Positions 10,101 through 16,913 are shown, counted from the first letter of the stretch. The stretch is DNA of 64,000 nucleotides from Mycolicibacterium rhodesiae (GCF_002086695.1 NZ_MVIH01000001.1:62001-126000), one strand, 5' to 3'. Notes: a model not told the origin generated them from the sequence alone. Numbers and translations are program-made.

Positions 10101-10242
10101 CGATCACGAGCGCCTTGTGGTGAACCGTGAAGGCGGCAAGCCTGGCCAGCCGCGCACTGTATTCCGGCGACGCTGCGGGGTCGGCAAGACGGACGCGTCG
10201 AGAAACGGTCCCGACACCGTGGACATCATCAGCCACCGTCAC
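7141..10242 (-). CDS. MmpL family RND transporter
   Basis: 1033 residues. TM1 near residues 40-60, a first TM cluster at about 195-375, a large Ala/Asp-rich periplasmic region at about 400-820, and a second TM cluster at about 830-1000. The two conserved Asp-Tyr proton-relay pairs of MmpL proteins are present: GAGTDYTVFLISRYHE near 286 and VGADYNMLLVSRLREE near 919. MmpL proteins use the proton gradient to export lipids or glycolipids across the inner membrane. The start is GTG at 10242. No mmpS partner or lipid-synthase gene lies beside it. An 18-bp operator-like element at 10266-10283 also occurs before the DUF6188 gene. Confidence 0.93.
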   Translation of the reverse strand: MTVADDVHGVGTVSRRVRLADPAASPEYSARLARLAAFTVHHKALVIGGWLAIAVVLALLFPQLETVVRRQSVDLIPRDVPSFQTVDRMSAAFGEQGSKTMLFVAMESPAGLTQQARDRYSRLVERLRADHAHVLLVQDLLADPVMKAQAVSADGKAWFLPVGVAGTLGDPTAAESVQAVRATAQRAFDGSDITVRVTGPPATFSDQIASAEHDLLFISIATAGLIALILLMVYRSLFTALLPLLVIGLSLAVGRGVLSAFGQLGMPVSQFTVAFMTAILLGAGTDYTVFLISRYHEQRRAGTPADLAVIHATASIGRVIFASAATVALAFLAMVFATLSVFAGLGPACAVAVLVGFLATVTLLPPVLALAARRGIGEPKPDRTRRYWNSVAVAVVRHPRPLLVASLMILLALSGAAATMKISYDDRKGQPPTTASNEGYQLLDRHFRKDVVITEFLVVENPVDMRTGKGLADLDEMASRISQIPGVVKISGVTRPAGTRLDQAQLSWQNRQIGDKMAGAVADGNSRRDDLAKLTDGANQLANGLAQLDTSVRTALKPLGPVLTQAQSAGQDFQRFAPLLHQLSATSPSIDNAIQAGPGIRPLAERTQGAIDTLNPLVDLLNGSPWCVTTPQCAQIRDQVQILVALRNNGFFSQVAALGDRYDPATNATVTGTIADVQTAVNAMNKAFGALGKPADLAANITRLQDGISQLASGSRALADGVKTLADSNIEMLSGMSQIATQLQNSSRASAGSDAASGFYLPADAFANRQFADVAKQFLSPDGKTARFAVETSNDPYSVEAMDLARQMTQVADGARPNTSLANATISVAGFPAVNSDIQRLLSSDFIQLAIATLVIVGLILVVLLRALVAPLYLLGTVVLNYLASLGIGVIVFQWILGHEIAWPVPLLAFIILVAVGADYNMLLVSRLREESGSNLRIGVLRTVATTGSVITSAGLIFAASMFGLMIGSVAIMIETGLIIGCGLLLDTFLVRTLTVPAIATLLRERSWWPQRLATRPRTAAPSRYRPTVDVGA

Positions 10243-10265
10243 GCCCCCTCAAGAGTGGAACTATC

Positions 10266-10283
10266 GGTATAGCACCGATACTA
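10266..10283 (-). promoter_or_regulatory. Operator shared by mmpL and the DUF6188 gene (mmpL copy)
   Basis: On the minus strand this reads TAGTATCGGTGCTATACC; it overlaps a perfect 7-bp inverted repeat (TATCGGT-5 nt-ACCGATA) at 10262-10280. It matches the element at 10828-10845 at 16 of 18 positions, and both are preceded, exactly 6 bases before, by AAATAGGA. It lies 24 bases upstream of the mmpL start, so it probably overlaps the promoter. A common regulator is inferred. Confidence 0.6.
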
Positions 10284-10357
10284 ACGGTTTCCTATTTGCC
10301 CGCGCGACCCCCGGGCAAACGGCGGCTATCTCGGCAACCCGGCTCCGAATCATCGAA

Positions 10358-10780
10358 TCAATTTGCAGCACCGTCAGTTTCGTCATCGACCAGGTCATGG
10401 CGAACGACGCGCACACGTCCATGCGGGAGGCAAGCCATGTAGCCATGCCGTTTGCCGTACAGCTCCCACGCCGTCTCGTGGCTGTCGGGATCGACATCGA
10501 TGCAATGCCCGCGGGAGAAGCCCAAATGCAGCGCCCCCTCGTCATCGCACCAGGCCCGTGTGCACACTGCGCCGGCCAAATCGAGTAGTGGACGCTCCTG
10601 AGCCGACACCCGGGCGGGATCGATAAGCACTTCTTCGGACGGATGCGACCCGATCGCCGGCAAGGTCAGCCTCATGGGCCGCGCGATGACGAGTTCGTTG
10701 TAGTCGTCGAGACTCAGAACCAGGCCTTCTCGCAACGAAACTCGCTGGACGGTGCGCTGTTCGATCCACTGCGTATGCAT
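10358..10780 (-). CDS. DUF6188 family protein
   Basis: 140 residues from ATG 10780, chosen because AGGAGA lies 6 bases upstream. The frame extends 56 codons further but those residues look random. The protein begins MHTQWIEQRTVQRVSLREGLV, continues with LDDYNELVIARPMRLTLP and ends in a region with GHCIDVDPDSHETAWELYGKRHG, as in the actinobacterial DUF6188 family, which has no known function. No signal peptide or membrane segment. It lies upstream of mmpL on the same strand, separated by about 115 bases, and carries the same 18-bp promoter element. A functional link to mmpL is inferred from that only. Confidence 0.75.
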   Translation of the reverse strand: MHTQWIEQRTVQRVSLREGLVLSLDDYNELVIARPMRLTLPAIGSHPSEEVLIDPARVSAQERPLLDLAGAVCTRAWCDDEGALHLGFSRGHCIDVDPDSHETAWELYGKRHGYMACLPHGRVRVVRHDLVDDETDGAAN

Positions 10781-10827
10781 GTCGGTCTCCTGTTCAACAC
10801 TCCGATGTGTTGTATTTATGGTACTGC

Positions 10828-10845
10828 TAGTATCGGAGCGATACC
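10828..10845 (-). promoter_or_regulatory. Operator shared by mmpL and the DUF6188 gene (DUF6188 copy)
   Basis: The plus strand reads TAGTATCGGAGCGATACC, with GTATCG/CGATAC arms around 3 bases. It differs at 2 of 18 positions from the mmpL copy. Because the element is near-palindromic it lies in the opposite orientation relative to its gene, yet AAATAGGA sits the same 6 bases before it on the minus strand. It lies 48 bases upstream of the DUF6188 start. Confidence 0.6.
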
Positions 10846-10958
10846 AGAAGGTCCTATTTTGCAGCTCGTGGGTGCGGCGGTGGTGCTGTGCATTTTGCTG
10901 CGACGGGCACGGCGGGCAACTTCGAGCAAACGAGTCGTTGGGGACCATTCGTCAAGGG

Positions 10959-11129
10959 GTGCGTTCCTTGTCGGATCCCGCAGCGACCGCGCTATTGGCG
11001 TTCGGCATTCTCGTGACCTGGCCGACCGTCGCTTACATCAGCACGCGCCCCTGGGCGTCGCGTGTCCTGGTGACTGCATGCCACGACCCGGCCGAGCTTG
11101 AACGTGCCCGGGACAAGCTCTCCCTCTAG
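10959..11129 (+). CDS. Possible small membrane protein
   Basis: A 56-residue frame from GTG 10959 has one hydrophobic stretch (AATALLAFGILVTWPTVAYI) and a polar end (DPAELERARDKLSL). The composition resembles a real one-helix membrane protein more than a shadow frame, and nothing else occupies this strand. The frame is open further upstream, but those residues are Cys-rich and unlike a protein. There is no clear ribosome binding site and I recognise no family. Low confidence. Confidence 0.35.
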   Translation: MRSLSDPAATALLAFGILVTWPTVAYISTRPWASRVLVTACHDPAELERARDKLSL

Positions 11130-11135
11130 CTCGAT

Positions 11136-12050
11136 TTAGACAACCTCGTCGAGGAAATCGATGACGGCTTCGGAGAACGCGTCGTTGTCGTCTCCAGCGA
11201 TCATGTGACCAGCGTCGGTCACGTCCACCGTGCGCGCGTGCGGCACGAGGTCGACGAAGTCGTTCACTGTCTCCTCCGACACCACGTCCGACAACAGCCC
11301 CCGCACAAGAAGCGTAGGAGCAGATACCTGCCGTGCGCCGTCGATCAACACCATGCTCATCCGGTCGAACTCCGCTGCGCCCTCATCTGGATTACCTTGC
11401 AGGAAGCCAAAATTCGACGCCACAAAGGCCGGATCCCACCGCCATACCCAACGGTCGTCGGCGCGCTGCTGCAAGACCTTCCGTAGTCCGTCGAGGCTGC
11501 TTGGCTTCGATCTGTGTGGGTTGTACGCGGCGATAACCTCGGCGGCAGACTCAAGATCGGCGAAACCGTCGGGGTGCGCCGCCATGAATGCGACGACGCG
11601 CCGTGCGCCCTGCATCTCCATGCGTGGAGTGATGTCCACCAGCACCACGGCGTCCCACAGGTCAGGTGATGCGAGTAGGTGAGTGCCCAGGATCGTCAGA
11701 CCGCCGAGGGAAGCTCCAATGGCCACAACAGGGTGCCCACCTGCCGCGTGCGAACGCACCGCGAGCAGGTCGCCGCCGAGTCGATCAAGGTCATAGCGGC
11801 CATCCGGGTCCCAGTCACTATCCCCGTGTCCGCGCGCATCGTAGGCCGCCGCGAGGTAGCCGCGTGCGTGTAAGCGCTGCGCTGTCGCATCCCACGCATG
11901 ACGGCTTTGGCCTCCTCCGTGTAGCAGCAATACGGCTGCCCGCGGCTTCGCGCACGGATACAGGTCGACCGCCAAGGAGACTCCGTCGGTGGTGGGCACT
12001 CGCTGGAGGACAGGTCTTACCCTGCGCCGCCTGCCGAGCCCGGGGGACAT
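11136..12050 (-). CDS. Alpha/beta hydrolase
   Basis: 304 residues from ATG 12050, whose A follows the thioesterase stop in a TGATG overlap, so translation is probably coupled. Residues before that ATG lie inside the neighbouring gene. Motifs: oxyanion-hole LLLHGGGQSRHAWD, YDARGHGDSDWD, nucleophile elbow GASLGG, LVRGLLSDVVSEE, and catalytic His in DAGHMIAGDDNDAF. Cytosolic esterase or lipase-like enzyme. It shares an operon with a PaaI thioesterase and a TetR gene, which suggests acyl-ester or acyl-CoA handling. Substrate unknown. Confidence 0.88.
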   Translation of the reverse strand: MSPGLGRRRRVRPVLQRVPTTDGVSLAVDLYPCAKPRAAVLLLHGGGQSRHAWDATAQRLHARGYLAAAYDARGHGDSDWDPDGRYDLDRLGGDLLAVRSHAAGGHPVVAIGASLGGLTILGTHLLASPDLWDAVVLVDITPRMEMQGARRVVAFMAAHPDGFADLESAAEVIAAYNPHRSKPSSLDGLRKVLQQRADDRWVWRWDPAFVASNFGFLQGNPDEGAAEFDRMSMVLIDGARQVSAPTLLVRGLLSDVVSEETVNDFVDLVPHARTVDVTDAGHMIAGDDNDAFSEAVIDFLDEVV

Positions 12051-12499
12051 CACGAGGCCGCCTTCTGGCCCACAACAGTCACAGTGCCCTGGGCAGCGCA
12101 CACAGCCCGCCCGTCGTTGGTAATATCGATTCTCGCGACACCGCTGCTCTTCCCGAGCGAGATGATCTCGGCTACCGCGACGCACGTGCCGCTGGACACC
12201 GGTCGGAGTAGGTTCAGCTTGAATTCGGTGGTCGCAACCCAGGATCCGGCAGGAATGACGGGATAGAACACGACGCCGAGACAGTGGTCAACGAGCGCCG
12301 ACAGACAGCCACCGTGCAACGAGCCGAAGGGCGTCTTTAAGTCGTCCCGGGCGTCCATCTCGACGACGAGGCGTCCCGCTAAGAAATCGGTATGACGAAA
12401 TCCTAAGTAGCCAGCCAGGCCGCCGGCCGTCAACGCCGCCCCTTTTAACTGGTTGGCGACCTGCGCGTCGAATGCGGCGAAGTTCGCGGACATGTTCAC
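12050..12499 (-). CDS. PaaI-type thioesterase
   Basis: 149 residues. Hotdog-fold motifs are present: TPFGSLHGGCLSALVDHCLG (catalytic loop and helix), TTEFKLNLLRPV and VARIDITNDGRAVCAAQGTVTVV. It hydrolyses acyl- or aryl-CoA thioesters. An AGGAGAGG-like sequence (minus strand, about 12500-12510) precedes ATG 12499; ATG 12493 is an alternative. The stop overlaps the start of the downstream hydrolase (TGATG). Upstream on the same strand is a TetR gene 52 bases away, so the three genes probably form one regulated unit. Confidence 0.9.
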   Translation of the reverse strand: MNMSANFAAFDAQVANQLKGAALTAGGLAGYLGFRHTDFLAGRLVVEMDARDDLKTPFGSLHGGCLSALVDHCLGVVFYPVIPAGSWVATTEFKLNLLRPVSSGTCVAVAEIISLGKSSGVARIDITNDGRAVCAAQGTVTVVGQKAAS

Positions 12500-12551
12500 C
12501 TCTCCTCGGTGTGGGGGCTGGTGTTTGAGACACTACGCCTGACTTGTTACA

Positions 12552-13202
12552 TCACGTTGCGTCTTGGCCAGAGACGATTGCGGGTAGAAGAAGACGTTGC
12601 AGATAGGTGCGCAGTCCGTCTCTGCTTCGATCCCTTGGGCCACGAACGGTGAGCAGACTCAGCACGGTGCGAAGTATCCATTCCGCGGCGTCATCAACGG
12701 AGACCCCGGGCGCCAACTGGTTCCAGTGCGTCGCGAAGAGAGGCCGAAGAAACTCGGTGACGAGTTCGAAAAGCATGGTCGATGTTCCCTCGGCAAGGCC
12801 CACACCCGCGAGTTCACGATCGCTGCCGAATAGGACGCCGATGATGGGCCTTCGGCGGGCCGCAATCACAGTGTGATCGATGAAATCAACGATCGCAGAA
12901 CCTAAGTCACTATGGCCGGACAACCGCGGTTCCATCCGGCGTAGGTATTCTTCGGTGGCGCGAATGATGACCCCAGAGATCACGGCCTCGCGACTCGCGA
13001 AGTACCGGTAAACCGTCGCCCGTGACACACCGGCATTTCTGGCGATGTCCTCCATAGTGGTGCCTGCGAGACCCTGCACCTCAAGGCAGCGCTCAGCGGC
13101 GTCGAGCAATCGGTCGCGCCCTGATCTCCCATCCGCCGCAGCGGACGCGCCCCAGCGCAATGACTTTGTCGCCACGTGATCAGTATGCACACGACTCAGC
13201 AC
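12552..13202 (-). CDS. TetR family regulator
   Basis: 216 residues. The HTH (TTMEDIARNAGVSRATVYRYFASREAVISGVI) lies at about 45-78 and a helical ligand domain follows. The start at GTG 13202 is uncertain; other in-frame GTGs at 13190 and 13175 would shorten it by 4-9 residues. It is the first gene of a leftward set with a thioesterase and an alpha/beta hydrolase, which it probably represses. No clear palindrome was found in its promoter. Confidence 0.88.
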   Translation of the reverse strand: MLSRVHTDHVATKSLRWGASAAADGRSGRDRLLDAAERCLEVQGLAGTTMEDIARNAGVSRATVYRYFASREAVISGVIIRATEEYLRRMEPRLSGHSDLGSAIVDFIDHTVIAARRRPIIGVLFGSDRELAGVGLAEGTSTMLFELVTEFLRPLFATHWNQLAPGVSVDDAAEWILRTVLSLLTVRGPRDRSRDGLRTYLQRLLLPAIVSGQDAT

Positions 13203-13257
13203 TACGCGATCAACTATGCAACAGAGTTTCTAATCTGTCTCAGATAAAGGCACTCCT

Positions 13258-13276
13258 GGGCCCCTGAGAGGGGCCC
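13258..13276 (-). terminator. GC-rich hairpin
   Basis: GGGCCCC and GGGGCCC form a perfect 7-bp stem around TGAGA. No T-run follows on either strand, so it would be a weak intrinsic terminator. It lies downstream of the 13495-13872 minus-strand gene and upstream of the TetR promoter. Confidence 0.35.
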
Positions 13277-13494
13277 CGCCTGACCACGAGCGTGGTTGTT
13301 CGCGGCACCGTTCTCTGCTGGGACCACTTTGGGGCCAAACGGCTTGCGCGATGCCGAACGGCGTGCGCGTCCGTCAATGTCACGAGCTGCCCTGAAACCA
13401 TTACAACTGCTGCTGAACTGCGAAAACGTGCCACCGCCGCTTCCCGGGGGTCGCGTGGTCCTACGTAACACGGGCCGCTTAGATGCGACCTCGC

Positions 13495-13872
13495 CTAGCC
13501 GTCGGTGTCGGTAACCTGTTCAGCGGAAACAACTTTCAGCAGTTTGTCGCGGGCGGCGCAAAGCCCATCTAATGCTGAATTGAAGTCAAGCGCGGCATCG
13601 GCCAGCGAGGCGCGGCCGGCTGGATGACCGTGTGCCGCCAGCACCCGTGCTGCATATCGGAGATCGGTCGTGTAATGAATGAGGTCCACGATGTAGCGGG
13701 TGGTCGCGGTCGGCGCCGCGCCTTGAGGGCGCTGGAGGTTGCTGGACATCAGGCTTGTCCAGTCTGCGATTGCGCGGCGGTCGAAACTGTACAGCCCCTC
13801 GAGCATCCAACGTCGCCACCGGGCTGGACGGCCGCTACGAGCACCGGAAGGAAGCGGTGAGGAAGCCATCAA
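13495..13872 (-). CDS. Hypothetical helical protein
   Basis: A 125-residue frame. The first 20 residues are basic (GARSGRPARWRRW); the rest looks like a compact helical protein (LYSFDRRAIADWTSLMSSNLQ, TTRYIVDLIHYTTDLRYAARVLAAHG, LADAALDFNSALDGLCAARDKLLKVV). I recognise no family. The amphipathic composition argues that it is coding, but the surrounding kilobase is gene-poor and the start is unclear; ATG 13806 (MLEGLYSF) would remove the basic leader. It could be cargo or a remnant of an integrated element. Confidence 0.5.
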   Translation of the reverse strand: MMASSPLPSGARSGRPARWRRWMLEGLYSFDRRAIADWTSLMSSNLQRPQGAAPTATTRYIVDLIHYTTDLRYAARVLAAHGHPAGRASLADAALDFNSALDGLCAARDKLLKVVSAEQVTDTDG

Positions 13873-14073
13873 TCGAGCCTAAGAGCTCACCCAGCGTTTT
13901 TCTGGGCCCATAAGCAGCGGTCTGAAGCGGCAATCGCCCCGTAAGCCGACCTTTGCCCACCGACGCCGAGACGCCTGTTGTCACGAGACCCCGGCGGCGG
14001 TCGCGACGCGCAGCTGGTCGGCTGCCACCCTCCATTTCCGAAGTGTCTGGCCCGCTGATCGGCCGAGTAAAGA

Positions 14074-14108
14074 GCGCCTTCGGCGCGACTTCGTCGTGGC
14101 TTCGCCAC
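14074..14108. repeat. Two short TTC-loop hairpins
   Basis: GCGCC-TTC-GGCGC (14074-14086) and GTGGC-TTC-GCCAC (14096-14108) are perfect 5-bp stems separated by 9 bases. They may be part of a dispersed hairpin element or a 3' RNA structure. No function can be assigned. Confidence 0.5.
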
Positions 14109-14301
14109 CCTTGACACAACCGATCGCAGCGACAGGACGGCCGCATGGGGAGCGGCCCGTTAGTGGCACCGCTTTTACGAGGCGAGTGACGACAGTTTTG
14201 ACGACAACGCTGACGACAGTTGCTGCCTCAACGACGTCCCCTACACGACAACTTGCGACCTATCGTGCCTGGTCACGGACTCTGCCCGCTCCTGGCAGTG
14301 T

Positions 14302-14333
14302 GGGGGTCAGGGGTTCGAATCCCCTTAGCTCCA
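14302..14333 (+). repeat. 3' end of a tRNA-Ala gene (possible attachment site)
   Basis: The segment contains the T-arm and acceptor strand of an alanine tRNA: GGTCAGGGGTTCGAATCCCC followed by TTAGCTCCA. The TAGCTCC acceptor strand would pair with the GGGGCTA found at the 5' end of mycobacterial tRNA-Ala genes. The matching 5' half is absent where it should start (about 14261), so this is not a functional tRNA. Such partial copies are made when an element integrates into the 3' end of a tRNA gene. The intact tRNA should lie outside the window. Confidence 0.6.
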
Positions 14334-14341
14334 CAGACGGG

Positions 14342-14377
14342 AACCCGCCTGGACCATCGGTCTAGGCGGGTTTTCTT
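14342..14377 (+). terminator. Intrinsic terminator after tRNA remnant
   Basis: AACCCGCCT and AGGCGGGTT plus inner GACC/GGTC and one G-T pair form a 14-bp stem with a 3-base loop, followed on the plus strand by TTTTCTTT. It looks like the native terminator of a tRNA transcript. It also abuts the stop of the minus-strand MerR gene, where the hairpin may act for that gene too. Confidence 0.8.
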
Positions 14378-15208
14378 TCACTCGGACGGTGCCGCGGTCC
14401 TCAGAATCGGCCAACAAATTTCTGTGGCGGTGAAAGCTGCTGAGGTTGAGGCCGTGCCGCCGAGGTAATGCTCGCGGATCGGTCCCTGGTGGCTGATCAG
14501 ACGCTCGTTCACGTACGTTCCCAGGGCCCCGTAACTGCGGTCGATGCCGTCGTCGTGTGCGCCGGGGTGGGTGAGCACCGCGTACTCGGCGGCAGGCAGG
14601 ACCTCGGCGCGGACGCCCTCCGGCGGATTCGCAGACGGTGGCGCTGCGACGAACATTGTTGCGCTGCCGCGCTGTTCGAGAAACAGCTCCCGGTCGTAGA
14701 GCCCGCCCGGCACGATCGCGGTTTCCACGCCGGAGGCCATGACGGCGGCGTGGTGCAGCGTGGTGAGCGACTCCCCAAACCACTCGTCGATCGTCGAGAC
14801 GTCGATTGTGTCGCTGACGGACCACACGGCCAGCGCCGGTTCGTGGCGCAGGGTGACGTCGGTCGATGTCCGGACGGGGGAGAGCAGTTTGCGTAGCGCG
14901 CCCACGGTGTCACGAGTCTGCTGCAACTGGACCTCCATCTGTTCGAGATGCGTGGTGATGATGTCGGCGCGGGCCGCGGCGTCGTCCGTACTCAGCAGTG
15001 CCTTGATGTCGGGAATGGACATGCCGAGTGATCGGAACCGCCGGATGATGTGCGCATGATCGACCTGGCTGGTGTCGTAGAAGCGGTAGCCGGTGTGGGG
15101 GTCGATGTGGGTTGGTTCGAGGATGCCGATGTCGTGGTAGTGCCGTAGCGCCTTCCTGCTCAGGCTCGTCATCACGGCGAAGTCGCCGATCGACACCTTC
15201 GCACCCAT
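14378..15208 (-). CDS. MerR family regulator with GyrI-like effector domain
   Basis: 276 residues. The N-terminal MerR HTH (SIGDFAVMTSLSRKALRHYHDIGILEP) and wing (GYRFYDTSQVDHAHIIRRFRSLGMSI) lead to a coiled linker (LEQMEVQLQQTRDTVGALRKLL) and a C-terminal GyrI/SOUL-like drug-binding domain from about 130. This is the layout of BmrR-type multidrug sensors. AGGAGG lies about 8 bases before ATG 15208. It is divergent from an NTF2-like/SDR pair; both sides have TTGACC -35 boxes with 19-bp spacers, the hallmark of MerR-activated promoters, so it likely activates itself and the pair. Confidence 0.92.
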   Translation of the reverse strand: MGAKVSIGDFAVMTSLSRKALRHYHDIGILEPTHIDPHTGYRFYDTSQVDHAHIIRRFRSLGMSIPDIKALLSTDDAAARADIITTHLEQMEVQLQQTRDTVGALRKLLSPVRTSTDVTLRHEPALAVWSVSDTIDVSTIDEWFGESLTTLHHAAVMASGVETAIVPGGLYDRELFLEQRGSATMFVAAPPSANPPEGVRAEVLPAAEYAVLTHPGAHDDGIDRSYGALGTYVNERLISHQGPIREHYLGGTASTSAAFTATEICWPILRTAAPSE

Positions 15209-15250
15209 CGCGTCCTCCTCTGCGTTCCGTCGCCCACATCGAGCACGGCC

Positions 15251-15281
15251 ATCCTGAAGCCTCCCCCTAGGGCAAGGTCAA
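15251..15281 (-). promoter_or_regulatory. MerR-type promoter of the MerR gene
   Basis: On the minus strand TTGACC (15276-15281) and CAGGAT (15251-15256) are separated by 19 bases containing the dyad TGCCCTAGGGGGA. The overlong spacer with an internal dyad is how MerR proteins untwist and activate promoters. The ATG at 15208 lies about 40 bases downstream. Confidence 0.6.
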
Positions 15282-15307
15282 CGTCGCGGCATGGGCGCAA
15301 TCACGGG

Positions 15308-15338
15308 TTGACCTTCCCCTTACAGGAACCTCCATCGT
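15308..15338 (+). promoter_or_regulatory. MerR-type promoter of the NTF2/SDR pair
   Basis: TTGACC (15308-15313) and CATCGT (15333-15338) are 19 bases apart, with the dyad-like TTCCCCTTACAGGAA in the spacer. The predicted transcript start falls at or next to the ATG at 15345, so the mRNA is probably leaderless. Confidence 0.6.
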
Positions 15339-15344
15339 GAGGCC

Positions 15345-15686
15345 ATGACCACCACACAATGGGAAACACTCCCAGACCCCGTGAAAACGTTCATGACTGC
15401 GCTCGACTCCCAGGAAGTCGATCGGGCGCTTGCCACCCTCACCGCCGACGCCGTGGTGACCGATGAAGGCCGCGACTACACCGGCACCGACGAGATCGGG
15501 GCCTGGTTGGCCACCGCGAGCAGCGAATACACCTACACCGCCGAGTTCACCGGCGCGACCACGACCGACGCAGGCGTCGACCTGACCCAGCATCTGGAAG
15601 GCAACTTCCCCGGCGGGGTCGCCGACCTGCACTATCGATTCACCCTGGACGGTGCGGTGATCAGCCGGCTGGTGATCGAGCCATGA
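15345..15686 (+). CDS. NTF2/SnoaL-like small protein
   Basis: 113 residues with the cone-shaped NTF2-like pattern: helix PVKTFMTALDSQEVDRALATLTADAVVTDEG, then strands EYTYTAEFTGATT, LTQHLEGNFPGGVADLHYRFTLDG and ISRLVIEP. Members are small isomerases, cyclases or ligand binders. Its stop overlaps the start of the SDR gene by ATGA, so the two are translationally coupled, and both sit under the MerR-type promoter. There is no ribosome binding site before ATG 15345, which fits a leaderless transcript. Function unknown, perhaps detoxification together with the SDR. Confidence 0.85.
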   Translation: MTTTQWETLPDPVKTFMTALDSQEVDRALATLTADAVVTDEGRDYTGTDEIGAWLATASSEYTYTAEFTGATTTDAGVDLTQHLEGNFPGGVADLHYRFTLDGAVISRLVIEP

Positions 15687-16546
15687 CGCGGCGGTGGTTC
15701 ATCACCGGAGGCACGCCCGGCAACTTCGGGATGGCGTTCGCCGAAGCGGCGCTCGAGACGGGGGACAGATTGGTGCTCACGTCCCGACGTCCGGAGGAGT
15801 TGGCGTCGTGGGCTGACCGGTACGGCGACCGAGTTCTCGTCGTAGCGCTCGACGTCACCGAACCCGAGCAGGTGTCGCGAGCGGTGAGGGCGGCCGAGGA
15901 GCACTTCGGCGGCATCGATGTGCTGGTCAACAACGCCGGCCGAGGATGGTTCGGATCGATAGAGGGGATGGACGAGTCCTCGGTGCGGGCGATGTTCGAG
16001 CTGAACTTCTTCGCGGTGCTGTCTGTGACGCGTGCGGTGCTTCCGGGGATGCGCGCCCGCGGAGACGGATGGATCGTGAACGTGTCCTCGGTGGCCGGGC
16101 TCGTGGCGGCGCCAGGATTCGGTTATTACAGCGCGACAAAGTTCGCCGTTGAAGCCGTTACCGAGACACTGCGCGACGAGGTCGCCGCGCAGGGCATCTC
16201 GGTGCTGGCAGTCGAACCAGGAGGGTTTCGCACGAACGCCTACGCCGGCTTCGCCGATGAGCCTGTCGCGGAGCCGATTCCGGAGTACCACGATATGTTG
16301 CAGCAGGTTCGCGCCACATTCATCGAGATGGATGGGGTGCAACCCGGCGATCCGCGCCGCGGTGCACGGGCGGTGATCGCGGCGATGGCCCTGGACCCGC
16401 CTCCCCGCCGGCTGGTCCTGGGCAACGGCGGATACGACGCCGTGATCGACACCTTGGAAGGCGCCGTGGCGGACATCCGGGCGAACGAAACCCTCTCTCG
16501 CAGCGCAGACTTTCCCACCCGACCAACCGATGTCCTTGTTCCTTAG
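15683..16546 (+). CDS. Short-chain dehydrogenase/reductase
   Basis: 287 residues. Nucleotide-binding loop TGGTPGNFG near residues 8-16 (a variant of TGxxxGxG), LDVTEPEQ, NNAGRG near 90, and catalytic SSVAGLVAAPGFGYYSATKFA with Tyr near 149 and Lys four residues later. The C-terminus (EPGGFRTN and on) fits classical SDRs of about 280 residues. It probably reduces a carbonyl with NADPH. It is coupled to the upstream NTF2-like gene by an ATGA overlap, and the pair is probably induced by the MerR regulator in response to a toxic compound. Substrate unknown. Confidence 0.92.
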   Translation: MTRRWFITGGTPGNFGMAFAEAALETGDRLVLTSRRPEELASWADRYGDRVLVVALDVTEPEQVSRAVRAAEEHFGGIDVLVNNAGRGWFGSIEGMDESSVRAMFELNFFAVLSVTRAVLPGMRARGDGWIVNVSSVAGLVAAPGFGYYSATKFAVEAVTETLRDEVAAQGISVLAVEPGGFRTNAYAGFADEPVAEPIPEYHDMLQQVRATFIEMDGVQPGDPRRGARAVIAAMALDPPPRRLVLGNGGYDAVIDTLEGAVADIRANETLSRSADFPTRPTDVLVP

Positions 16547-16655
16547 CTGTGTGGACGGCCCGCCAACGACCACGCGGAACCCGCTAACACCGGGTCGCGT
16601 AGGTTCTAGAGAATCGAAGTCAAGAACCTGACGCAGCCCTACAACGGAAGCCATC

Positions 16656-16913
16656 ATGTCCGAGGACCAGAACACCGACGTTCCCCCGAATCAACTCTCG
16701 ATCGATCCGCGCAGCCCCTTCTATAACGAAGAGGTGCTCCTTCGCGACGTCGGTATTCGCTTCAATGGCGTCGAGAAGACCAACGTGCACGAGTACAACG
16801 TCGAAGAGGGTTGGGTGCGCGTTGAAGTCCCGACTGCCAAGGATCGCCGCGGAAACCCGATGGTCGTCAAGCTCAGCGGCACCGTCGAACCGTATTTCCG
16901 CTCAGCGGAATAG
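16656..16913 (+). CDS. DUF3297 family protein
   Basis: 85 residues. The sequence (LSIDPRSPFYNEEVLLRDVGI, FNGVEKTNVHEYNVEEGWVR, KDRRGNPMVVKLSGTVEPYF) is typical of DUF3297, a short conserved family of glutathione peroxidase-like name in some databases but without demonstrated activity. No Cys or Sec is present, so peroxidase activity is not supported. Cytosolic, single gene, convergent with ctaD. Confidence 0.85.
   Translation: MSEDQNTDVPPNQLSIDPRSPFYNEEVLLRDVGIRFNGVEKTNVHEYNVEEGWVRVEVPTAKDRRGNPMVVKLSGTVEPYFRSAE

Larger units (their letters stand above)
13873..14377. other. Gene-poor stretch with hairpins and tRNA-Ala remnant
   Basis: About 500 bases without a convincing gene. It contains two short TTC-loop hairpins at 14074-14108, Asp-Asp-type reading frames (14188 onward) that stop at the tRNA remnant, the 3' end of a tRNA-Ala copy (14302-14333), and a terminator (14342-14377). 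This arrangement is typical of the end of an integrated element at a tRNA site, but no integrase gene can be recognised. Confidence 0.5.

Noticed and set aside
14261..14333. Functional tRNA-Ala or tmRNA gene
   Set aside because: Only the T-arm and acceptor strand match; the 5' acceptor strand, D-arm and anticodon arm are missing.
13900..14333. Integrase gene remnant ending at the tRNA copy
   Set aside because: An Asp-Asp-rich frame leads into the site, but no Arg-His-Tyr recombinase motif can be seen in any frame.
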